From the NCBI GenBank assembly GCA_965603365.1, contig CBFDCR010000002.1:62001-126000 (forward strand): DNA of 64,000 nucleotides, read 5' to 3'. The stretch is from JAHELQ01 sp965603365. Its GTDB lineage: Bacteria; Acidobacteriota; Aminicenantia; UBA2199. The notes beneath the pieces are model-generated. The model saw only the letters and a list, made by a program, of their open reading frames with translations. It was not told where the DNA came from and made no database searches. This document shows, one piece after another, positions 1 through 9,026 of this stretch. The position numbers and the translations under genes were made by a program. The number at the start of each line of letters is the position of its first letter. The stretch's first letter is position 1.

Positions 1-3000
1 CTCAATCACCTCCGCCTGGGCCACCGCATTGGGGGCGGTGATGCCGATAGAGCGGCCGTCATGGTTGAGGGCACTCCCTTTTATCACCCCGTAGATATTA
101 TCACGATCTGCCGACGCCTTATCCAGGGATTTTAATAATACGGCGCCTACCCCTTCTCCATCGGTTGTACCGTCGGCGTTCCGGTCAAATACGCTGGCCC
201 GCCCATCCGGGGATTCGATTCCCAGGCTGTAGGCCCGCTCTATGGGCACCAGGTTAATTTTGATGCCCCCTGCCAGCGCCAGTTCACACTCCCCACTCCT
301 GAGGGCACGGCAGGCCAGGTAGAGTGCGGCCAGTGAAGAGGAACAGGCTGTATCGACCACCATAGTCGGCCCCTTTAAATCCAACAGGTAAGAGATCCGG
401 CCGGCGAGGATGGAATTGAGATTCCCGGCCACCGACAGCGCCAGGGAATCGGGCGCCAGTTCAAGGATCAACCTCTTATAATCATAAACCTGGTCACTGC
501 TAAAGCCGACAAAAACGCCGGTTAAACTGCCTTTTAGTCTATCTCCGCCGTAGCCGGCATCTTCAATCGCCCGCCAGGCTGTCTCTAAAAATAGTCGCTG
601 ATGGGGGTCTATCAATGCCGCCTCCCTGGGGGGTATCTGGAAAAAATCAAAATCAAATTGGTCTATGGCATCCAGGTAGGCGGCCTCGATGTACTTGAGA
701 TCTTCCCCTCCCCTGTTAAGGGCTTTCAGGTAGTTGTAAACATCCCGTTCCCGCCGGGCGGGAATTTTCCTGATGCCGTCGCCGCCATTTTTTATAAGCT
801 GCCAATATTCCGCCGGGGAATGGGCCCCGCCGATCTGCACATCCAGGCCGATTATGGCAATATCCCTGGAGGGTTTTTCGGCCGCTTCCAGCCGGGGGGC
901 CGCCTGTTTGGCCTGCTCACTCTCCTTGCGGCCGATAAAGGCACTCAATTTCCCGATGGTGGGATAGTTAAACAGATCGGTTATCTTGACTCTACCGGGG
1001 TACCGCTGCTCTATTAAACCGTGCATCTGCATCAGCAAGATCGAATTGCCCCCCACTTCAAAAAAATGATCATTTAGGCCCGGCTCCTCGATCCCCAACA
1101 CTTTTTGCCAGATCTTCACCAGGTATCCGTCAACCCCATTCCCGGGGTAGGGCGGCCCATGTTCCTCTTCATCTGCTAAGTCTTTTAAAGGATCCGGCAG
1201 TGATTGTTTATCGACTTTACCGTTATGGGACAGGGGGATTGTCTCCAGTTGGACAAAATACGGCGGCACCATATAATAGGGCAGTTCAGCCAGTAAATAC
1301 TCTTTTAGTTGCCTGTCCGGGATATCTTCAGCGGCAACAAAATAGGCGCAAAGATATTTATTCCCCTTTGAATCGAGCCGATCCACCACAACGCACTCTT
1401 TGATCAAATCATGGTTGGCCAGATGGGCCTCTATAGAACCCGGTTCTACCCTGAAGCCGCTTATTTTGACCTGCTGATCGATTCTGCCTAAAAACTCGAT
1501 GTTTCCATCGGGCAGCCACCGGGCCAGGTCGCCGGTTCGGTACAGTTTACCGCTTCGCTTAAACCCTGGAATAATGGAATGTTGGAATAATGGAATATTG
1601 GGAATTCGTGTCCCTTCGCGGTCCTTCGCGGCTAAATGTATGAATTTCGCCGCCGTCAATTCAGGACGGTTCACATAACCCCTGGCCAGGCCGCAGCCGC
1701 CGATATGCAACTGCCCCGCCATCCCCACCGGCTGCAATCTGCCGTTCCTGTCCAGCATGACGATGAAGGTGTTGTCAATGGGTTTGCCGATGGGAATTAC
1801 ATCCGCGCTGTCGCTGCCGGGACAGTCATAATACGTCACATCAATGGTGGCCTCGGTGGGGCCATATAGATTGGTTAAGGCTGTATTAAATGTCCGGCTC
1901 ACATTCTTTGTAAACCGGCCGACCTGTGCGGGACTCAACCTCTCCCCACTGGAAAAGACCCTGCGCAGACTCGACAAATTCACCAAACCGCCGGTTGACT
2001 CTACATACTCCAGGAAGAGCGTCAACATGGAGGGCACAAAGTGCATGACGGTCACCCTATTTTTTGCAATGGCCTTTGCCAGGGCTTCCGGCTGTCTTTC
2101 CTCCCCCGGTTTTAGAATATATAATTTCCCCCCGCCCCAGCTCCACCAGAATAGTTCCCAGACCGTTACGTCAAAGGTGAAGGTGGTGTTGTGCATGACC
2201 ACAGCGTGCTCATCCAGGGGATATCTCCCCTGCATCCAGTTTAGTCTATTTGTTAACGAGCGATTTTCGATCAGGGTGCCTTTGGGGAGGCCGGTGGAAC
2301 CGGACGTATAAATAACGTAGGCCAGATCATGCGGCCGGCCCAGGTGTTCAGCCGCCGCCGACTCAGCGGCGCCTCCGTCTTGATGCGCCGGTGCCGCAAT
2401 ATCCACGACATCCGTCCCCGGCCGGACCATATCCCAATACCTTCGGCGGGTCAGCACCACCTCAAGGCCGCTGTCCTCTAATAAGTAGTGAATGCGTCTG
2501 GCCGGGAATCCCGGATCGATGGGTAAATAGGCGCCCCCTGCCTTCAAGATCCCTAAAATTCCAGCCACCATTTCCAGCGAACGTTCCAGCAAAATCCCCA
2601 CGATGGTGTTGGCCAAAACCCCCTTGCCTCTCAATACCCCGGCAATATGCCCGGCTCTTTTGCATAACTCCCGGTACGTCCACATGCCGTTACCGTCAAC
2701 GAGGGCGGCGCGGTGGGGGTTTTTTGGGGCCTGACCGTCAAAGATCATGGAGACCGTCTGCCCTGCCGGGTAGTCCGCCTCGGTGCGATTAAAACGGTAG
2801 AGGATGCCCTGCCGTTCCTCTTCGCTTAAAATATCGAGTCCGGCTGCCGCTAAAGCGGGGCTCTCCATGAGGGTATCTAAGACATTCATAAAGTACGTTA
2901 ACAGTTGAGAAACAGCAGGATAGTCAAAGATCTCCGGGTCATAGAGAAGATCAAATGTAACGGCCTCCAAAGCCGAAATTCGAAGGGTCAGGCCGTAATC

Positions 3001-4173
3001 CGTATTCTCAACAATCGAAAAGGAGTCAATCTTTACGGCCTGCCCCGCCGCCAACAATTGGCGATCGATGGGATAATTCTCAATGACCACGATGGAGTGG
3101 AACAGCTTGCGGTTACCCCGGCAGCCGCCGTAGGCATTGATATCGACCTGGGGTGTGGTCTCGTACGCCTTCCTCTCCATTAAGGCTCGATTTACCCTCT
3201 TCAATAAGCCGGATATTCGTTCATCCTTCTCGGTTTTTATTCTCAAGGGAACGGTGTTGATAAACAATCCCACCACCGCCTCCATGTGCTTGACTTCAGG
3301 GGTGCGCAGCGACACCGTGGTGCCGAAAATCACATCATCGGCATCCAGGTATCTCTGTAAAATCAGTCCCCAGGCGCAGTAATAGAGGACAGACAGCGGC
3401 ATCCTCTGTTTGGCCGTAAATGCCTCCAGCCGGTTGAGCAAATCCCCGGGGGCACCGATGGAACAGGAACAGTGATCCCGCAAACCGTGGTAATCCGGCC
3501 TCCTCTCAGTCGGCAGGCGGTCCGGGGGCGAGCCGTCCTGGGGGTCAAAACCGGCCAAATAGTTTTTCCAGAATGCCGCCGACGCGGCCCTTTCGGCCTC
3601 CTCAAACCACTTCATACACGCCTTGAATTTGGATTTTGCCTTTACGGGGGGCTGTCTTTGGCTGTAATAGGCACAATAGGCCTGTAAGAATTCGTTTATT
3701 AATACCCCGCTACTCCAGCCGTCATACAATATATGGTGGTAACGAACCAGCATCTCCCATTCGTCGTCAGCCAATTTACACAGGCTGACCCGGTACGGTT
3801 CACGACTCAAATCAAGGTGGCCGGTTCGCTCTTCCCCTTTAATCCGCTCCAATTCCCCTTGCCTCTCGCCTTCACCGCAGCCGGTTAAATCGTGAAGGGT
3901 GAAGGGGATTTTGTACTCTTTGAGTATGATCTGTTTCGGCCTTTCGAGTCCCTGCCAGCGGAATACGGTCCTGAGCATCTCGTTCTGATACATGACAACA
4001 TACCAGGCTTTTTTTAGCCATTTCAAGCGGAGATCCCCCTTCAAGCGGAGAGCCAATTGGACACCGTAACTCTCTTTTCCGGGAGCGGTTAAATAGTGAA
4101 AGAGCATCCCTTCCTGCATGGGGGTTAACGGCAGGATGTCTTCCACATTTCTCTTATCTAACCGCTCTGACAT
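1..4173 (-). CDS. Hybrid NRPS/PKS megasynthase, C-A-PCP-KS, 3' end outside window
   Basis: Assembly-line enzyme that extends a carrier-bound chain by an amino acid and hands it to a polyketide module. Read on the minus strand from ATG 4173, with a GAGGAG ribosome site just upstream, 17 bases after the GNAT stop. The first 1391 residues are in the window and the frame stays open to base 1. Condensation domain about residues 10-430 with HHILYDGWSS near 142. Adenylation domain about 457-1007 with YTSGSTGLPKGT, NLYGPTEATID, YRTGDL and NGKVDK. PCP with GGNS (phosphopantetheine serine) near 1042. Ketosynthase from about 1100 with DTACSSS, so its active Cys is present. My reading of the ten pocket residues is D-V-W-H-F-S-L-I-D-K, the type known for serine (close to EntF). 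Because the protein begins with a C domain, it probably takes its substrate from an upstream protein or a loaded starter. An odd in-frame insert lies before YRTGDL (see 1563-1638). Confidence 0.95.
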   Translation of the reverse strand, partial: MSERLDKRNVEDILPLTPMQEGMLFHYLTAPGKESYGVQLALRLKGDLRLKWLKKAWYVVMYQNEMLRTVFRWQGLERPKQIILKEYKIPFTLHDLTGCGEGERQGELERIKGEERTGHLDLSREPYRVSLCKLADDEWEMLVRYHHILYDGWSSGVLINEFLQAYCAYYSQRQPPVKAKSKFKACMKWFEEAERAASAAFWKNYLAGFDPQDGSPPDRLPTERRPDYHGLRDHCSCSIGAPGDLLNRLEAFTAKQRMPLSVLYYCAWGLILQRYLDADDVIFGTTVSLRTPEVKHMEAVVGLFINTVPLRIKTEKDERISGLLKRVNRALMERKAYETTPQVDINAYGGCRGNRKLFHSIVVIENYPIDRQLLAAGQAVKIDSFSIVENTDYGLTLRISALEAVTFDLLYDPEIFDYPAVSQLLTYFMNVLDTLMESPALAAAGLDILSEEERQGILYRFNRTEADYPAGQTVSMIFDGQAPKNPHRAALVDGNGMWTYRELCKRAGHIAGVLRGKGVLANTIVGILLERSLEMVAGILGILKAGGAYLPIDPGFPARRIHYLLEDSGLEVVLTRRRYWDMVRPGTDVVDIAAPAHQDGGAAESAAAEHLGRPHDLAYVIYTSGSTGLPKGTLIENRSLTNRLNWMQGRYPLDEHAVVMHNTTFTFDVTVWELFWWSWGGGKLYILKPGEERQPEALAKAIAKNRVTVMHFVPSMLTLFLEYVESTGGLVNLSSLRRVFSSGERLSPAQVGRFTKNVSRTFNTALTNLYGPTEATIDVTYYDCPGSDSADVIPIGKPIDNTFIVMLDRNGRLQPVGMAGQLHIGGCGLARGYVNRPELTAAKFIHLAAKDREGTRIPNIPLFQHSIIPGFKRSGKLYRTGDLARWLPDGNIEFLGRIDQQVKISGFRVEPGSIEAHLANHDLIKECVVVDRLDSKGNKYLCAYFVAAEDIPDRQLKEYLLAELPYYMVPPYFVQLETIPLSHNGKVDKQSLPDPLKDLADEEEHGPPYPGNGVDGYLVKIWQKVLGIEEPGLNDHFFEVGGNSILLMQMHGLIEQRYPGRVKITDLFNYPTIGKLSAFIGRKESEQAKQAAPRLEAAEKPSRDIAIIGLDVQIGGAHSPAEYWQLIKNGGDGIRKIPARRERDVYNYLKALNRGGEDLKYIEAAYLDAIDQFDFDFFQIPPREAALIDPHQRLFLETAWRAIEDAGYGGDRLKGSLTGVFVGFSSDQVYDYKRLILELAPDSLALSVAGNLNSILAGRISYLLDLKGPTMVVDTACSSSLAALYLACRALRSGECELALAGGIKINLVPIERAYSLGIESPDGRASVFDRNADGTTDGEGVGAVLLKSLDKASADRDNIYGVIKGSALNHDGRSIGITAPNAVAQAEVIE
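1563..1638 (-). repeat. Dispersed-repeat-like segment lying in frame inside the A domain
   Basis: Between the A6 region and YRTGDL, the coding strand carries a GCCGCGAAGGACCGCGAAGG-type motif followed by short repeats of ATTCCA spaced by a few bases. It codes about 25 residues (LAAKDREGTRIPNIPLFQHS and following) where NRPS A domains normally have only a few. The same GCCGCGAAGG...ACACGAA motif occurs in non-coding DNA at about 54378-54412 and 55102-55125, and a rough relative at 45175-45205. This suggests a dispersed repeat that entered the gene without breaking its frame. Confidence 0.6.
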
Positions 4174-4190
4174 GTTCTCCTCATTTAAAT

Positions 4191-5150
4191 TTAAACCTTC
4201 CTCATCAGCAGCAACTGTTTATGCACCACCTTGTAGCCCAACCTCTTATAGATATTGAGGGCATTGTCGTTCCTGCTCCGGACTTCCAATGACGCCAAGC
4301 GGACTCCCTGCCTCTGCAAATAGGCCAATCCCTGGCGAATCAGATACGAGGCGATGCCCCGTCTCTGCCAGGGGGGGAGCACAAATATGTCTTCCGTAAA
4401 GGCGACTCTTCTACCGGCATGGGGATTGCCGTAGACCATGACACTGCCCACGACTTCGCCGTTATCGGCAAAGGCGGAAAACGAGGTGCCGCCGCCGTTC
4501 CAGATGGAAGAGCGCAAAAAGTGCCGGAGCCCTTCGGGGTTTTTGGGGGCATGGGGGAAGGCGGCGTTATCTGCCTTAAGATACTTTTGCCGGTCTTCCT
4601 CGGTCTCTATCCTCCACTCTTTTACGGTTACCCCCGGGGGTTTGGGCAGCCTGGGCACCGGCTCGGTTAGATCCCGGTGCATGATATACACACTGTCGTT
4701 ATGGACAAATTGCTTCTTCACAAAATAGTGAATCATGTCCAGCTCCGAGGAGAACAGGGAGGCTCCCAGGAGTAACTCCCGGTGACCCGCCGTCAATCCC
4801 TTTTTGATCTCCCTTGCCCGGGCGAGTATCCTGGCAAACAGGAGGTTCTTAATATAGTTTTGCCGGGACGACCGGGGATCGGCCACAATCATCAGCCATA
4901 GATGGTGCGCCTTTCCCGCCGGGGCATCATCCTGGACGAGCACGGGAAAGATGAGGCCGCTGCCCAGGATATTCCCGGGGGTATCAAAGGCGCAAAAAAT
5001 GTTTTTCCCCTGTTCAAATGCCGGATGGGAGAGATAGAATTCGATCTCCCTCATCCTGGTTACCGGCCACTGCTCTCTATATCTCCTGAAGAGTTCGCCG
5101 AGCCCGGGAGCATCCGCAGGGACCAGGTTTCTCAAGTAAAACTTATCCAT
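4191..5150 (-). CDS. GNAT-family N-acetyltransferase, probably two GNAT folds
   Basis: 319 residues, about twice a single GNAT domain. The C-terminal half shows the acetyl-CoA site: LPPWQRRGIASYLIRQG fits the Q/RxxGxG/A loop, followed by LEVRSRNDNALNIYKRLGY, the usual end of the fold. The N-terminal half (AFDTPGNILGSGLIFPVL and following) looks like a second, diverged GNAT-like unit. It would transfer an acyl group from CoA to an amine; the substrate is unknown. It sits 17 bases before the NRPS/PKS gene in the same direction, so it may acylate a precursor or the product, or give self-protection. Start ATG 5150 has GTGAG a suitable distance upstream. Confidence 0.8.
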   Translation of the reverse strand: MDKFYLRNLVPADAPGLGELFRRYREQWPVTRMREIEFYLSHPAFEQGKNIFCAFDTPGNILGSGLIFPVLVQDDAPAGKAHHLWLMIVADPRSSRQNYIKNLLFARILARAREIKKGLTAGHRELLLGASLFSSELDMIHYFVKKQFVHNDSVYIMHRDLTEPVPRLPKPPGVTVKEWRIETEEDRQKYLKADNAAFPHAPKNPEGLRHFLRSSIWNGGGTSFSAFADNGEVVGSVMVYGNPHAGRRVAFTEDIFVLPPWQRRGIASYLIRQGLAYLQRQGVRLASLEVRSRNDNALNIYKRLGYKVVHKQLLLMRKV

Positions 5151-5189
5151 GACATTCTCACCATTGATTCGCCTTAGGCATCAAACCAC

Positions 5190-5782
5190 TCAAACCGAAT
5201 CCCGGCTGCCGCCGCCCCAGAAGCTAGAGCTGCAGCAAAAACTGCAATTCCGGGTACAACTCCGGGAAGTTGACATATAGGCCATATTCAATTGATTCTT
5301 TTCCAGGATATCCCGGCTGGGGAAGGGTAATTGATTGATGTCCTCTATCACGGCCTGGTTGTCATTGCACAACGATTTGGCCGCCGTCACGGTATGTCAA
5401 CCCCCCTACAGCCTGCAGCCCCGCCCCTTTTTCCAACTGCCGGATGAGCTGCAAAAACACCCCTTCGCCTTCCCCCCTGACCGCAAAATCGATGAAGGGG
5501 GCCTCTTTTAGCATCTCCACATGGTGATAGGTGGGCAAGTACCCCCCCACACAGATGTAAACGGACGGCAATTTTTGCTTGAGGCTGCGGCACACCCGGC
5601 AAACCGATGATATCGGGTTTAAACCTGACAATTTCCCGGTAGTCCAGCCGGTTCTCCATGGCGGCCAAAAGCCTCACCTCGTAGGACTCTCTCCTCAAAA
5701 ATGAGGCGATATGGCCGATGCCGATCTCTTCCAGTTGATCGTTCATGTGGTAATTATAAACGGCCAATAACAACACCCTCAT
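5190..5782 (-). pseudogene. Decayed, truncated copy of the neighbouring B12-type radical SAM gene
   Basis: ATG 5782 has an intact AAAGGAG ribosome site and codes MRVLLLAVYNYHMNDQLEEI, close to the start of the full gene next door (MRVLLLAVYNDRMWQTVEEL). Homology then continues in another frame from about 5600 (VCVGG/ICVGGYLPTY, FAVRGEGEGVF), with a gap of roughly 15 residues at the switch. It shifts frame again near 5375-5390 into DINQLPFPSRD and CTRNCSFC, and ends at a stop soon after FWGGGSRDSV. The three-Cys cluster motif is still legible, but about 350 residues of the barrel and C terminus are missing. I read this as a tandem duplicate that decayed through two frameshifts, an internal deletion and a 3' deletion. 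A sequencing or assembly error could explain one frameshift but not the loss of the C-terminal part. Confidence 0.85.
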
Positions 5783-5812
5783 GGTTGGTCTCCTTTCACC
5801 GCCATTAATCTT

Positions 5813-7453
5813 TCAGCCTAAATTTATGAACAGATACGATCTATAGCGGGGATTCTGGGTCAACAACTGTTGATAGGCCATGTTCTTCACTTTCAGGATA
5901 TACCCGGAACTCTCATTGACATAACGTTCGCCCAGTAACTCGGCGGTCACGGCATCGGCCACCTCACCGTCCCACCCCCTTTCGGCCATCTCCAGCAATC
6001 TTCTAAACCATTGGCCGACCCGACCATTGACTTCGGAACACGTTCGGTCGATGTTTTGCTCCAGCCCGAGGATGAGGCGCCGGGCCTGTTCATCGCCCAG
6101 GTAGCCAAACAGCCGCTTATAGTGAGCCAACAGGATCAAGTAGTAGGAAGCATAATACTTGATCATATAAAAGGCCCTGCTGACCGGGCTGTTCCCGGCC
6201 ATATAGCGGTACACATAGTCGGAGAGGCGGCCGACCCGGCTATCGACAAAATGGTAGTCAAACAGACCGTCCCCCTTGCCCTTTAGCAGCGAATCGTTCT
6301 TTATCTTCTGGTAGAGGGCGGTGTATTTATACATCTCATAACGGTTGTAGACCAACTCCACATTGCTGGCCAGCCGGTGTTTTTCCAGGAAATCTATGTT
6401 TGCCCTTAAATTCTCAAAAGTGGAGTAGGGATTAAAATTTATAAAACCGGGGGTTAACACAATGTCGTGCTGCCGGCACAGGGCGATAAACGTCTCGTTG
6501 TCTGCCAATGAGGCCTTTTTGTTATACAGTTTCCTGTCGAATTCGTTATTCGATTCGATACCCACCACCACCCCACACAGGCCGGAATCCTTCAATAACT
6601 GCATCAACCGGGGGTCCAGTTTTTTGTGAAATTCTGCCCTCATATTGAAGAAATAACTGATGAAGAGCCGGCGGTCCAGGATTTCCCGGACAATGTTGTG
6701 CACCCTCTTATAATTGAGGCCGGGATCTTCAAAGCTGCTGTCGATAAAATTAAAAATATGGACGTCATGATGGTTGACAATCTGTTCGATCTCGTCCACG
6801 ATGTTCTTTTCATCCCGGCCGCGCCAGCCTTTCCAGAATAGCTGGGAGGAGCAAAAACTGCACCTGGCGGCACAGCCCCGGGAGGTCGATACCTGGGCAA
6901 ACTGCAGCCGATTCTCCACCAGCATATCCCTGGCGGGAAAGGGCAGCGTATTCAGATCGGCGATGAATTGGTGATCCCCATTCTCGATGATGGCCGGGCC
7001 TTGCCGGTAAATAAGCCCCTCGATGTCTGCCGGGGCCTTTTTCTGCTCCAGGGCCGACAACAGGTGGTAAAACACCAACTCCCCTTCCCCCTTTACGGCA
7101 AAATCAACCATCGGGCACTCTTGCATCATCTCCCTGCCGCAGTAGGTGGGTAAAATGCCGCCGACGCAAACAAGGGTATGGGCCAACCGCTGCCGCAGCT
7201 TTGAGATGGTTTGATAGACCGACTGCTTCGATATGGAGTAGACGGAAAAACCGGCAATATCGGGATTAAAATCCACAATCCTGTCAAAATCCACCTGATC
7301 CTCATGCCGGCTCATGAGCATCACCTCATGACCTTTACTCCTTAAAAAGGAGGCGATCGAGGAAATACCCAGTTCCTCGACGGTCTGCCACATCCTGTCG
7401 TTGTACACCGCCAGCAGCAGTACTCTCATCTTCTTGACATTCACTTCGTTCAT
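5813..7453 (-). CDS. B12-binding-domain radical SAM enzyme
   Basis: 546 residues. An N-terminal cobalamin-binding-type Rossmann domain covers about residues 8-145 (MRVLLLAVY, VCVGGILPTY, FAVKGEGELVF). The radical SAM barrel follows, with CAARCSFC giving CxxxCxxC for the 4Fe-4S cluster near residue 205. Enzymes of this layout carry out methylations and ring or carbon-skeleton changes in natural-product pathways; the exact reaction cannot be read. The usual DxHxxG cobalamin ligand motif is not obvious, so B12 use is not certain. I chose ATG 7453 because it overlaps the upstream phosphatase stop as ATGA, a coupled arrangement; an ATG at 7465 is also in frame. A truncated copy lies directly downstream. 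Confidence 0.87.
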   Translation of the reverse strand: MNEVNVKKMRVLLLAVYNDRMWQTVEELGISSIASFLRSKGHEVMLMSRHEDQVDFDRIVDFNPDIAGFSVYSISKQSVYQTISKLRQRLAHTLVCVGGILPTYCGREMMQECPMVDFAVKGEGELVFYHLLSALEQKKAPADIEGLIYRQGPAIIENGDHQFIADLNTLPFPARDMLVENRLQFAQVSTSRGCAARCSFCSSQLFWKGWRGRDEKNIVDEIEQIVNHHDVHIFNFIDSSFEDPGLNYKRVHNIVREILDRRLFISYFFNMRAEFHKKLDPRLMQLLKDSGLCGVVVGIESNNEFDRKLYNKKASLADNETFIALCRQHDIVLTPGFINFNPYSTFENLRANIDFLEKHRLASNVELVYNRYEMYKYTALYQKIKNDSLLKGKGDGLFDYHFVDSRVGRLSDYVYRYMAGNSPVSRAFYMIKYYASYYLILLAHYKRLFGYLGDEQARRLILGLEQNIDRTCSEVNGRVGQWFRRLLEMAERGWDGEVADAVTAELLGERYVNESSGYILKVKNMAYQQLLTQNPRYRSYLFINLG

Positions 7454-8229
7454 GGGACCTCGCAAAGGGAATTTTTTACCATAGAGTAGACATCTTCAAA
7501 CCGGCTGTCATCCGCCAGGGACAAAAAAAAGGGGATACTGTCGAGGCTGGGCTCGAAAGATATTACTTGCCCCGAACTATCGAAGCTGTTGATCCCCAGC
7601 CGTTCAAGAACATAAGACATGGGGCCGACATCGTATATCCTGGTGTTGACGGTATAGTATAACAGGGCCTCGCCCTTTAACACCTGCAACATGCTGTAGG
7701 TGGCACAGGTATAGCAGGAGACGTGATAGCCGCCCTCCTTAAATGGTCGGCCCAATTGGGGATAGGATTTGGAGCATAAAACGATCTCCGCCGGTTTTTT
7801 TAAGAGGGGCAGCCCTGTCAGGGGGGCGCCGTTCCCGCTTACCCCCATCCCCTCCAGGGCCAGGTAGCTCTCGCCGATTGCCGGGAAAACGACCTGCGCG
7901 GCGATAAAGCGATTCCCCCGCATCAAGCCCACGGCAGAGGCATACTCCCTCTTACCGGCGACCAGGTTGCCGGTACCGTCAATGGGGTCGATGACCCAGG
8001 TATACGCCGAAGAGGTGCCGGGGGGGTGGCCGGTGTCTTCCTCCGCCAGGATTCGATGGGCCGGGAAATCCTGCCGGATGAGTTCAACCATCTGCCTTTG
8101 CAGGTGCAAATCGATAGAGGTAACCGGAGAGGCGTCCTTTTTTTGCCAGGCGGCGAACTGAAGCCGAGGCACCCTCCAGGCCCTCTCCTCTATCTTCTTA
8201 AAAATGCCCATAACGGCCTTTTCGTCCAT
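7450..8229 (-). CDS. Inositol-monophosphatase-family phosphatase
   Basis: 259 residues, the usual IMPase length. The metal sites are intact: EED at about residues 63-65 and DPIDGTGNL from residue 81, with Asp81, Asp84, Gly85 and Thr86 matching the DPIDGT signature. It should remove phosphate from a small phosphorylated alcohol, sugar or nucleotide such as PAP. The C-terminal motif (usually WD.A) is diverged: YDVGPMSYVLERLG. I prefer ATG 8229, which follows the SDR stop by 19 bases and has GAGGTGAT/GGTGG upstream. The longer form from 8292 would overlap the SDR gene by 44 bases. In a cluster with a triosephosphate-isomerase paralog, dephosphorylation of a pathway intermediate is a reasonable guess. 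Confidence 0.88.
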   Translation of the reverse strand: MDEKAVMGIFKKIEERAWRVPRLQFAAWQKKDASPVTSIDLHLQRQMVELIRQDFPAHRILAEEDTGHPPGTSSAYTWVIDPIDGTGNLVAGKREYASAVGLMRGNRFIAAQVVFPAIGESYLALEGMGVSGNGAPLTGLPLLKKPAEIVLCSKSYPQLGRPFKEGGYHVSCYTCATYSMLQVLKGEALLYYTVNTRIYDVGPMSYVLERLGINSFDSSGQVISFEPSLDSIPFFLSLADDSRFEDVYSMVKNSLCEVP

Positions 8230-8248
8230 TTTTTCCACCGGGATCACC

Positions 8249-8998
8249 TCAATACATAAACTCACCGCCGTCGACGATAATTTTTTGGCCATTGATAAAG
8301 CCTGCTGCCGGCGATAACAAGAAGCCCACCACCTCGGCGATCTCTTCGGGTTCGGCCAGCCGGTTCAGCGGTATCTGCCTCTGCTCGAGCTCCTCTCTCT
8401 CCCTGTACTCCAGGTCGAAACGCTCAATGGATTCAGGGGTACGGGTGAATCCCGGGATCAGGCAATTGACCCTTACTTTGGGGCCCAGCTCCATGGCTAA
8501 ACATTTGGTCATGATCAACACCCCGGCCTTTGAGGCGCAGTAGTTGATGCCGTTCTTCCTGCCGGTGATGGCCGTGGTGGCCCCGATATTGATGATATGG
8601 CCGCCGCCTTCCTGCTGCAGCATATAACGGGAAACCGCCTGGGAGACCCAGAATACCCCCGTCATATTGGTATCTACCACCCGCTGCCAATCCGATTCAT
8701 CCAATTGGTGGAGGGGTTTATCTATATTCTTACCGGCATTGTTGATGGCCACATCAAGCGAGCTAAAGGTCTGCCGGGCTAACCCCACCATCTCCTCCAC
8801 CTTTTCCCTGTTGGCCACATCCCCTTTAAAAAGGATAACATCCCCGCTTAACTGCCGACAGCCCTTCAAGGTCTCCCGTGCCCGCTCATCATCGGAGAGG
8901 TAGTTCAACACCAGGCGATATCCCAGGGCAGCCAGTTTAAGGGAGATGGCCCGGCCGATTCCCCTGGTGGCACCGGTGATAATGGCCGTCTTTTTCAT
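8249..8998 (-). CDS. Short-chain dehydrogenase/reductase, FabG-like
   Basis: 249 residues, the classical SDR size. TGATRGIG at 8-15 is the NAD(P) loop, NNAG at 86-89 is the structural motif, and Tyr153-x-x-x-Lys157 (YCASK) is the catalytic pair. The odd point: where FabG has INIGS, this protein has INIGA followed by TT, so the catalytic Ser is Ala140 and only Thr141/142 are nearby. Activity may be altered or rely on Thr. The family reduces keto groups or oxidises alcohols with NAD(P)(H). The ribosome site AAGGA lies 8 bases before ATG 8998. It belongs to the minus-strand biosynthetic run, 19 bases before the phosphatase start. Confidence 0.9.
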   Translation of the reverse strand: MKKTAIITGATRGIGRAISLKLAALGYRLVLNYLSDDERARETLKGCRQLSGDVILFKGDVANREKVEEMVGLARQTFSSLDVAINNAGKNIDKPLHQLDESDWQRVVDTNMTGVFWVSQAVSRYMLQQEGGGHIINIGATTAITGRKNGINYCASKAGVLIMTKCLAMELGPKVRVNCLIPGFTRTPESIERFDLEYREREELEQRQIPLNRLAEPEEIAEVVGFLLSPAAGFINGQKIIVDGGEFMY

Positions 8999-9026
8999 GG
9001 CGAGTCCTTATCCTATTTGTGCCCTT

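Noticed and set aside
601..2792. Several plus-strand open frames (up to 155 residues) across the first 3 kb
   Set aside because: They lie antisense to clear NRPS/PKS domains, have no ribosome sites and give low-complexity translations.
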